Below the pieces are notes generated by a model. It worked only from the letters and a program-made list of their open reading frames with translations, searched no databases and was not told where the DNA came from. A program made the translations under genes and the position numbers. Below are positions 26,301 through 38,300 of a stretch of DNA of 64,000 bases, in pieces. Origin of the DNA: Mya arenaria (Eukaryota > Mollusca > Bivalvia > Myida > Myidae); the NCBI RefSeq assembly GCF_026914265.1, contig NC_069126.1, positions 27,082,634 to 27,146,633 on the forward strand, written 5' to 3'. Position 1 is the stretch's first letter. Each line of letters opens with the position of its first letter.

Positions 26301-29300
26301 TTGAACTGGAAACAAAAGAAGAAGAAAATAAACATTACATGTAAAAGACCAACAATATCTTTCATATGTTAGCAGCATGGATAGTGATGTTTCGATGATC
26401 GATTATAATCGAAACATTATTGGTTGGGCCTGAAATTGGCGACAATAGATTGTTTTTGGTCATAATCGATCATCGTCTCAATCATCGTTTCTTCTTTCGG
26501 TTAATATCCGCCAATTTTTTCCTTTGAGTTCATTTATACATTCAGAAGTGTTCAGTTGCTAACAATAGCAATATGGCCGAAAGCAACAACAACACTAATT
26601 AACTTCAAACATATGCTTAACATAAGCATAGTTAAGAATTACGAGTTCTTATACAATAATACTAGAACTCCGCAAGTCGGATGTGTCGCCTGACGAATTA
26701 TTTACTGTCGACATTATAGCTGTTAGATTGGCATTTTATTCATTTATAGACAATGATGTTGCCATTTAACTTTCAAGTGTAGGTGGCATTTGAACCCTCA
26801 ATCAGATATACCTACGGAATAAGTTTCAGGTTGAAACCTCCTATAGTTTACGAGATATGCCACGGACAAAACCTAAGCAAGAAAATTAACAAAGGGCAAT
26901 AACTCTAAAATATGGCAGCAAGAGTGACGGTTCTTGTGCACTGCACTTGCCCTCAATGAGATCTATCTAGCTATGAAGTTTCAAGTTGATACCTCTTATA
27001 TTCTTCAAGATATGCCCCGGACAAAACTTTAAGCATGAAAATTAACAAAGGGCAATAACTTTAAAACTAAGAAAGCAAGAGTTACTGTTATTGTGCACTG
27101 CACTTGCCCTCAATGAGATATATCTAGCTATGAAGTTTCAAGTTGATACCTCTTATATTCTTCAAGATATGCCCCGGACAAAACTTTAAGCATGAAAATT
27201 AACAAAGGGCAATAACTTTAAAACTAAGAAAGCAAGAGTTACTGTTATTGTGCACTGCACTTGCCCTCCATGAGATCTATCTACATATGAAGTTTCAAGT
27301 TGATAACTCTTATATTCTACAAGATATGCCCCGGACAAAACTTTAAGCATGAAAAATAACAAAGGGCAAAACTCTAAAAATATGGAAGCAAGAGAAACAG
27401 TTCTTGTGCACTGCACTTGCCCTCAATTAGATCTATCTACATAAGAAGTTTCAAGTTGATACCACTAATAGTTTAGGAGATATACCCCGGACAAGCGAAA
27501 ATGGGACGCGGACGCCGCCGCCGCCGACAAAAGTAACCCCTATATGTCGTCTTTTCAGGCGACACAAAAACTACAATTAATAAGGTCAAGACCGATTGTA
27601 CTATCAATACTTCAGTGGAACTGATTATCGATAGTCAAACTGGAACCGATTCTCAACACTAAGCATGGATACAAAATCCTTGGCAGGTCAGGTGTGGAAG
27701 TTGGTCATGACGCTTGCAAATTTACCAAACATGCTGCATGTACGAGGGTGTCTTCTCCCATTCTGAACCGAATATTGACTGATTTTTTTCTAGCACATTT
27801 CAAGCTTTTTATTTTGTGAATTTTGACTTCAAAAAAGAGCACATTTCAAGCTTTTTATTTAGTGAATTTTGACTTCAAAAAAGAGCTTGGTATCAATAGA
27901 GTATAGGCGTTGTTCTTTTGTGATATCACAAATACCAATAATCTAAATAACTATTGTATTTAAATGATTCCATAACATATTTGCCCTTTTTATGTCCTAC
28001 AATTTATTTAATTACCATATTCAATTTAATTTTTCTTAAAATATCTAAACATTTTAAGAACTCTGATCATAATGATAGCACAGCCTTATGCCTAATTCTG
28101 AATGTCTGATTGTTTCCAACGATTTTCTAACATGAAAATGATAATATTATTGGTTTTTACTGAACTATTGCTATTTTTTTCAAAGAGGTTGAAATTATAT
28201 ATAAAATAAGATATATTTATTGGCTGAAATATAATATGTATTATTAATCATTTGATGAATTATCACCAAATAAATAAAGGAAATATAATGGGTTTGTGAA
28301 CAGGGCTCAGAATTATATTATTTTTCCTCCTAACTTTCTGTTTTAAGTTATTTATTTGCTAAATCTGATAAAAATTACAAATATTTTTTTTATCTCATCT
28401 CAAAATTCCTAAATCAAAAACAGTATCTCAAAATATCTTGAAAGCATAATTGTAATTACAACAAAAGGGCCACAAGGTTTCTTAACAACTGATTTGATAA
28501 ATGTTTTTAGCACCTATTGTTTCATTTCCTGACAGATTATGTCAACCAAGCCAATAAACCAATCACTCCATCTTGATTAATAAAAGATAATTAGGCAATA
28601 ATAATAATCAACATCCAACTTATCCACAATCAGTGATTTGATTATGACAAGTAAAACTTTATGAGTGACAAGTTGAGCATTTGTCACCTTGGTTACAGCT
28701 CCCTGTATTTATACACATTGCCTTTTCTGTCAAGGTGGCACTTCACCTTGGACATTCAACAAGATAGCTGCGCTGAATGTTCTTGTTTCCCCAGTGAGGA
28801 CCCAGGTTAGTTGTTGGTAAATCAATGTTGTTGTTTAAAAATGAAATGTTGATGCTACTCACATCAGATAATTTCATAATTCTTAAAATAGTTCTATACT
28901 TTAAGCACACAATTTTCATACAAAAATGTCCAGATAATCGAAAATCATGTAACACAAGATAACAAATGTAAATGTAGTCTGAAGCAGTCTCAAAGTGCTC
29001 AGTGACATCAGGGCCGTTGTCTGCCAACATTTTTCAAAGTGGCCCTCAGGGTTCAAACTGACACGGGTAAATTCAAAGATGTGAAATAGGAAACCCTGGA
29101 ACCAAATGTGATTAATAAACGATGTAGCGAAAAAAAGAGATCTGAATAAATGTCATTGAAATTAAAAATACACCAAGAAACACAACACACTGTACAATAC
29201 ACTAATAAACACAACACACTGTTGTCTTGAAAAAGCCCAGCAGTTAATCCACACTGTGGACGTCTGCGCTGTTGTTGAGAACGGAGATCATGGACGCTCA

Positions 29301-32300
29301 CTTGAAAACCGTTCACAGGTGACCATTAGCCGCCACACTGGAAGCGGTAATGATGGGACGGGTCCATTGGTGGGAAGGGTGAGATCCCGTATGGTTCGGG
29401 TCCACACGCTTTGGATACAGTCATCATCCTCGTCAGCGTCCGCACAGAAAGGCCAGTGATAATTGCTTCACTGCAACACCAGCATATGTCCACGTGGCAT
29501 TGGGTAGCTGCACAATGGACCTCTGCATGGACATCATGAAGGAAGTCCATGCGGGCATGGCACGATCCCAGGAGGTGACACACTCCCATCCGGTATACAT
29601 CCATATACAGTTGGTCCATCGGTGTTTGGCCTGGACGAAGATTGCCTGAGTCATCATTATGAGTGGCGCGAAACATCGCGCTCACAAACGCGGTCAGCCA
29701 CCTGACCAGAACTTGTCTCATGATGAGATGAATTGTGCATTTAGGTAGCGAATTCATTGCGGTGGTATTGAATTGAACGTATAGCATTATCAAACAAATG
29801 TAGACCGGAGCACAAATTAGATTCCTATTTTATAGTGGAGTATGAGTCTGTGTTTCGTAATGAATTTTTCCTCACTGACAGTTATTGATGATAACGCGGT
29901 AACAATTTCTATATACAAGTCCATCTTGGACCTAAAATATGTCAATAACTATTTATATGCCGTTTGCTATATTATAAACGACCTTTTTCAGTGACACATA
30001 AAACGGGGCCGTTGTCTGCCAACATTTTTAATTATGGCCCTCAGGGTTCGAACTGACACGGTCCAGACACGGGTATAACCTTGCGATGGCCTCCGACATC
30101 TGAGTTGAAGGTTGCACTGATTGGTTGAAGATCTCGTTTCTTTCAGGCCTCGCTTCTGATTGGGCAAGAGTCGATTCCACACCGGCCTTGTAGACCACCT
30201 GACTGTATTGTGGGCGTGGTTGATGACGATTTCGGTTACTTTGACACTGAGATAAGGCAGAAAGATTGCAAATTATGAGAATGGTCACACTGACAATCAG
30301 AATACTGGATACAATTACTGTGATTATTTTCCATAGTGGCCATCCAGAGGGAACGTCTAGGATAGAAATTAGTTAAGTAAAATGTATTATTTATTAAAGC
30401 TCTCAAGGGAAGTTCGTGCATTTGTATCAATTCCGTAGGCATTTCAATTTTAGAGACATTATTAAGAATGTTGTGTAAAGGATCCCAAATGTGAAGAGAT
30501 TAGAAATTGGGAAATACTTGATAATTTGGTAATTACTTAACAGCAGTTTTTAACTATTTGTAAACCATGACCAAAGTGTAAAATGTTCATTATATGCTTT
30601 GCAGTTCATTCGCAACAATAGCAAACTTAGTGGAGCTTTAACTGTTTTTTTGCTATGAGTTTGAATAGAGGTTTGGCATACGATTACGAATGTTTTAAGT
30701 CGGTTTTAGAAGCGATCATCCAAGTACCATCAAATAGATATTCTGCGGCTGGTAGGCGTTTATTTGGTTTTGTTATGGTAGAGTACTAAATCCATATCTG
30801 TTTTTCTTCACTTGGCCTTGAAGATGGAAGGGGTTCTGTATGGTACTATTATCCATTATGTGCAAATGTTGTTTTGTCCAAATCTTTTACTCTCCCTCCA
30901 GACAGTGCTTGGTAATCTCACACCAGCAGCTTATAGAATTAAAAGCGCCTTGATGTTTTGTTAGGCATCGGACATGTTTCTTTCAACTCCATGCCCTAAA
31001 AACAATCTTAAAGGCCTAGTTTAAGAAATGTTTGGCATGATAATCCCCTGCTGTGCATCTCCTGCTAATTGCACTGGTGTCACGTTAGGGGCCAATTTTC
31101 TGTGTATTCGTTTATTGGCTCAGATTGGAGATCTGATAAGACAATTAGGCAATAAGATTAAGATCAATTAACAGAGGTTGTGTACAAATACACGGTTTGG
31201 GGGGGGGGGGCACTTATAGAAGGCTTAAATTAGGCCTTTAAATTGTATCTGCACCCTCAATTGTTCCAGGACCGTCTCCGTGGCCTTGTGGTTAAGATGT
31301 CCGCCTACGGAGCGGGAGGTCGTGGGTTTGATCCCGGGCCACGTCATACCGAAAGACGTAAAAAGCTGGTACAAGTAGCTTCCTTGCATGGTGCTTGGTA
31401 TTTAAAGGGTAGTGCTTAGAAAAGTGGTGTACTCAGTACTGGTTCAACCCAGGAAAGTTGTATCCTGTGTATTGGTGCTTTACGCCGAGCATGTTAAAGA
31501 ACCAAGAGGTCTCTTCACAAAGAGCTAGGGAATCGCACCAGGATCTCTTGTATCTCACTCTGTTTCTTCAAGTCTTCCAATGTCTGGATTTGACTGCGAA
31601 TTGCTGTCACTTCCATCTCATGTCACTTATGGTATTTAAACACAATTTAAGTCGTGATGGTGTCACGGTGGGGTCAAGCCATAATGCAGCCAATGGGTGC
31701 GGGCAGAACTTGATAAACTTAAATAAACAAACAAACAAACAATTGTTCCATAAGGTTGAAATGTACCTTGATGTATCGTATGGACGCAGACATGTTTCTT
31801 TCAACTATATGTCCTCGAAACAATCTTGTTGTATTTTTACCCTCTAGTATTTCAAGAGGGTGAAATGTGCAATAATAAAGTGCAATTATATCTTAATTCC
31901 AGTAATAAACAAAATAGTTTTGTTAATATGATAAGTTAATTTATAAATCGAGTGTTCAATTAATTCAGTCACTTGGATTGCTCCCGATGTTCAAGACTGA
32001 ACATAAAGTATAGCACAAAAAATCACAATGAGTAATGTCCTTCACAAGGTTATAAGTTAAAAAGTTTTTGAATTACTGAACCTCAACTGCATAATAGGAA
32101 CATGTAATTATTTACATATTCCTAGTGCAGACATGTTTCTTCCAACATGATGTCCTCAAAACAAATTTAAAATGTGTTTTTGCTCTATGTTTCCATGAGG
32201 GTGAATGTGCAATAATAAGGATCAATGATAACTATGTTATAATCAGTGTGTGTATACCATGTGATAACTTAAGTCATAAATGCTTACGTCATAAATGAAG

Positions 32301-35300
32301 ACTTTAAACAAAGTTAACTTTACTATTTCTTCACCAGTTTAAATGATACATTACAGAGTCTACACGGCTTAAAGCTTTTTTTTTTTTTTTTACCAGAGTT
32401 TGAGAGTTTAGTTTCTAAAAACACTTTGACAAACTGTTTCACAAATCTAACGCCTGATGGAGCACTGTCATGACATTAGCAGCAGGTTTGAAAGCAGGTT
32501 TTTCGAAGTGTTTGAGGAAACTTATCACCTGATCAAACTACAGTAATAAAATGAAGGCAGGGTTCGGAAAACACAATAGACTTCCCTTTGTTTAATAGAA
32601 GGCCCGACTTCACAAAGCCAATAGCAGGTCAGAGTCTATACAACCAATAGAAGGCCAGACATCACAAATCCAATAGCAGGTCAGAGTCTACACAACCAAT
32701 AGAAGGCCAGACTTCACAAATCCAATAGCAGGTCAGAGTCTACACGACCAATAGAAGGCCAGACTTCACAAAGCCAATAGCAGGTCAGAGTAAACAAAAC
32801 CAATAGAAGGCCAGAGTTAACAAAGCCATATATCACTATGCAAGTAGGTACCTTAAACAATACACTTACTTGTCTTTATGTCTAGTAGCCCCAATGACAG
32901 ACTCTGTCCCATGTGGAGAGATAAGCCTGATGTCAAGGTGACCTCTGCGGGGGTGCTGTATGGTCACAGTCACATACACAGTCTCCAAAAGGTTAAGATC
33001 AAAACTCGCAACATCTTTGGCTGTAACTAGAAAGATAACATTCTCATGAAGTAAAATGTCTATAATCAAGTAAAATGCTTATGTCTATTGTTGTCGTAGT
33101 TGCTATGAGATAAGCATAATTCATAACCATTGTAAAATCTCAAGCTTTGCAAACTATAATTACTATTATTATTTCATTTAGTTAATTGAGACTGCTTGAA
33201 CATTTGAGTACACTTCCGAGGATTTTTAAAAAAAAACACATTTTATTTTCATTCAAGTAGTTTTTCAGCTTCGTACAAAGAATATGGAGTAATTTGAATT
33301 CTTAAACTGCTGCTATAGGCGGCAGGTTAAACATGTCCTAATTGTATGAAGACCAGATAGTTTGTTATAATTCTGGGTTATAAACTATTACTTTTTTTAC
33401 CATTATAGGACAGTCTGAGAGGATGATGGTTTCCTTTTGTGATAGGTAGGTTCACATGTTTCTGGGCATAGGAAAATGATGTCTGCCAGGGTACCTGGTT
33501 CCACACCTGTATTAGAAAATATTTGAAACTAGCATATTACCTTCTTTTTATTTAAGGAATTGGCGATTTTGCACCCAGTAAACACCAGATATTATTATTT
33601 TGAATAAATAGAGGATAATTATAAAATTGATATTGTCACTGTTGTTATTTCACTGATAACTCCATATTTCATCGAAAAGCATGGAAGAAATATCATTTTC
33701 ATTTCACTGATAAATTACTTTTAACCAAAAGGCATATACTAAAAAAAATCCCTGTATGTTTTGAAGAGTTTACTTTAATACTATTTGTAAACTGATGACC
33801 AAAAGGGCTTATCAGCCTTCTTATTTCATAATCATGTTAATATGCCCTACTAAACAAGAAACTATTACCTAATGGCCTCAATTTCTTGAAAAAAATGTGT
33901 AGCAAGCTTGGGTATCTTATTTAATTTAGTGAAATTTCTTACTTGAACTTAATTTTCCAAAATAAATAAATATATATTTTGATAAATAAAGATTGTTTTC
34001 ATAAAAAGTCCCAGAACTCAAGAAATTTAGAATATAACAAGAAATATCCCGAAAAAAAACTAGTGTGCTTACCTTCATTCTGTTATAAAAGATTTAAGAT
34101 TGCTTGAGAAATTGGGGGCATGTTTACAAAATGTTCCTTAATAATAAAATACACAACAATTTTCAAAAACTTTTTTGTGTCCCCCTTTCCATGAATCATT
34201 TACTTGTAAATACTTGTTGATAGTTACAGTAAAAGTTGTCTAAATATAGAATTTCATTATTCCCAGTCTTCTTACTGTTGCAGCATTGGTCAGCCTCCAT
34301 GCGTTCATAAGTCCAAACCCGTGTTTGTGTGAGTGCCATAGTCCAGCCGCGTTCTTCTGCCAGTGAGCCACATCTATGTCTACCTACAATGAATAGAATT
34401 ATTACATTTTTTACTTAACCCAAATTTGTGTCAGAAATCAGATCAAAATACAAATAATAAGCGGATGCTGGTAGCGGAACCCAGTGGTCAAAACTTTACT
34501 TTGTAGCAGATATCTAATCTAATTAAAACACTTTTGCCCTCCATCCATGCACATTTTTCAGATGGAAAAAAGTTACTTCGTTACCATTCTTAATAGCTTG
34601 GACCTTACCACAAACTAGGTTTACACTCCATAGATGCACAAAATATTTTTTTTATTTAAAACTGCACTCTCACATATTTACCATTTTTACAACTTTTTTA
34701 TTTTTTGTAATGAAAATGGCAATTTTTTGCGTAAATATCTGCAAACCAATGATATAAGATAGCTGACAAAAACTCAGATCGTAGATTTCCATATTTCTGT
34801 TCGAAAATTATTGTTTTATGGCTTAAACCGTTACTAACTGTTTAAGAAAAATACATAAAACATTAATTTGAACTTAAATATACAAACCTGCGTTTTAGTT
34901 TTTTGTCAGCAGTCTTATATAAATGGTTTCCATGGATTTTTGTACAAATTGGCTCTTTCTAAGACAAAAAATAAAAAAGTTACAAACCGTTCAATCTGTG
35001 AGAGTGCAGCTTTAAAGCAATATTTTGTTGCTTTTTTTAATTTAGGAAATTGTGCCCATGTATTTATTGACTGAAAACCCCATTTACAAAGGCTGATATT
35101 GTATATCTGTGCACAAATGATATGCTTTTTTATTATTAATTTCATTATGCCTTTTTAACTTGCAACCAAAATTGCCCAGTTAAACAATACAGTACCTTTT
35201 CAGCAGTGAGCGCAATCAGGTACTGGATGTCCCTCCATGTAAGACAAGGCTGAACCTCCAACATCAGAGCTATAAGCCCCGCAGCAATGGGTGCAGCTGC

Positions 35301-38300
35301 ACTCGTACCAGTGTGATGTTCAGTACACCCGGTACGGGACGCCCCTCTTCCTGATGTCCAGTCTGTGGTCACCTGAACAATATACAGTTGTGATTAAAAT
35401 ATAAGGCAGGGCCATTTTTATGTAACACAAATATATGTTTTTAAAGGGACTAGACACCAGATGGTCCAAAAATTGGCAAATACAGTATTTCCTTATAATA
35501 AGCTTACAATTGTCATTACGAGATAGTAGGAGCCCGATAATACATTGTTTTACATGATTAAAAGAATAAATGCTACAGTTATGTTCCTGTCTCATCTGAG
35601 TTGCCAGGTTTAAAAATAGTGCATTATGGTTTCCCAGTTTTGATCATCTCTGTTTATGAGTACAGATAGATATACTGACGCTCTTTTTAAACTTACTGGG
35701 ATACATGTGGTAGACAATCCCAGTATATTTTGAAAATACATCAGTGAGATTCAATGCATTGTACACAACAAAGTTTTTGACAATTTCCTTTTTTTCTTGC
35801 AAAGGTATCATCTGGTGTCTAGTCCCTTAAAGGGCTATACGCCTTCAGACATAAATTTTTTAACACTTCCAAACTTTAGATATACATGTATGTTCATGTC
35901 AGGTATTTTTTCTACTTTATTTTAATAATTTTCAAAGAATTATGAAAGATCCATTTTAGACAAAACGTCCTTTCACTAAATAAATGTAGCTTATATAATG
36001 CAAGAAAAGAGGTAATGCAATTGGAAGTAAGGGGAAGTTAAAATTGTTTACACTTTCATCAGACTTTACGTTAGATGAAATTATTCCTGTAATACCATTT
36101 CTAGAATGTTAAGGTATTTAAAACTTTAAACTTAACCTCTTTCAATACTGTAGTCCTTTACATACTTTACTGATTGTAAAACAAAAACCACCAACAAAGT
36201 CTAGTACTAAGTAATAGAAGCCTTTAATTGCAAGAAAGCACATACAATATCCCTGTTAGTGCCGCCATTAGCACTGCTGAATGTGACTGCCAACATGGAT
36301 GCACACTCCTCTGCGTAGAATGGCATGTGACCTGTCTCATCAATAGCTCCTGAAGAACATGGAATGATAAAATTGCATGTAGTATGACATTGGCAGTAGA
36401 ACAGGGTAATGTATTTTGATTTCAGGGCCGATATTCATAAAACATCATAAGTCATTTCCTAACTAAAGACATTTTTTAAGTTAAGTGTCTCAATGGTCAT
36501 ATGATATAATTACTTAATAATATTTTAAATACTTTATTTTCCGATGATTTATTGAATATACATACTTCTATTTTTAAGACACTTTTCTTCTAATATGACT
36601 TTGAAAAGTCAAAAAGTGATTTGGAAATCAACATAAGTTAAGCAATGACTTAAGAAGTTGTATGCGTATAAACCATAACATTCTTATTTCTACTGGAAAA
36701 GAATTTGATTAAAACTCAAAAAATGAATTTCAGTGTTGAAAATCATTTATTTACCTACAGTTTTTCTTCACTTAAGATGTTTGTTTTTAATATTTATGAA
36801 ACTTGTCAACACCAATTTGTGGCATTATGGCTTGACCCAACCTTCATTGAAAAACTAAAAAATAGCCTTTCAAATCAATGCTTTATGTATTTTCAGGCAA
36901 TGTAGCTTTATCACAGCAAGGAATTATTGAAAGAAATCTAGTTTAGAAATAGAACATAAACATCTTTTTTTCCAAAACTTCCACAAACAATAATTACTAC
37001 ATCTTGCCTATTAGCATTACCTAAAAACTTGTTTTACCTTACCTATGGTAACAACTGTTCATAGCTGACATAGTAAGCTTCTCCCATTGTTGACCCTTGT
37101 TGTCAATAGCAACCAAATAATAAAACTGATACCTTGGCAACTCAAGTATATCCTATAATTGTATTCAAATAAACTCTCACCTATTGTTACAGTGTACAAT
37201 GAATTTGCATAGCCATCATAATTGCAGTTGTCTCCTTCATAACCACCGTTGCCACTAGCAACCACGTAGATGCTTCCGTAACCATGTCGACCAAAATCTA
37301 TGCCTTTCTTCATACCAGCCTGCAAAATTGGTGAAAAGGTAAAGTTAAACTTAATTAAAAAATAGATTTGAAGAGCATAAGAATTTTTACCTACATAAAC
37401 TTTACCTAATACATCCTTAAGTAATCACTAGGCTCCATCTTTGTCTTGAAAAAATAAATATTGAAAGACTCAATCCTCTTTAAAAAGTGAAAGTTACACA
37501 TATTATATGAAAACCGAAAAAAGAGAGCTTAGCCTGATCCTATTAAAAGGGCAATATGATTGTTTGAGAAAATGGAGCCTGCTTCAAAATTTCTGCGAAA
37601 ATTGGTTACAAAATCAAGACTGTGCTTTCAATTTACAAAACATACATGTAACATGTTCAATTTAAAATGATGAGTTTATCATCAGTTCTTTAATTCTTGT
37701 TATTTGAGAGAACATTCATCAAGGTACAAAAGCAACCCACTAAACAACATGTATATCTTACATGAGACGCCCCAAAAAAGTTGACGAAAATTTAATGAGC
37801 AAGCCTTTGGCGAGCTTTATGCCTTTCTATTAAAAGTTTCATATTCTTTGTATCTCATGGCAACTCAGGTAAAACTAATTCATCAGATGACCTGTTTATC
37901 ATGAAAAATCAATATTTATTTTGATGAAAAGTTTGATGCTAAAATAGCTGAGTGAAATCAAAATATATATATTATATTAGTGTAAAACAAGAAAAAAATA
38001 AAATGGTGAATTACACTCGAATCAAGGAATGTCATTTTATTAAATTCTCTGTGTATGGTATATTGGAAATTTATCTCTTACAGCAGCTAGGGTGTGAGGC
38101 CCATCCACAGTTTTTCCATCATCATCGGGGCCCCAGCTGAAATAATTTAGTGCAAAATGCATTTTAAAAACAGTTTGCAAGAAAATATCTGAGTTTTTTT
38201 GTAAAACCAGGATGACATTATGGTGGGCATATAAGGCATAGAGTAATGTTCTTCATTCTAAGCTGATTGTTCTAACTCTATTGTTCAGATTCTAAGATAC

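Noticed and set aside
27186..27416. 76-codon minus-strand frame
   Set aside because: It falls in the tandem units of the 26681-27568 element.
31458..31847. 129-codon plus-strand frame
   Set aside because: It lies almost wholly inside the SINE at 31269-31740 and has no protein features.
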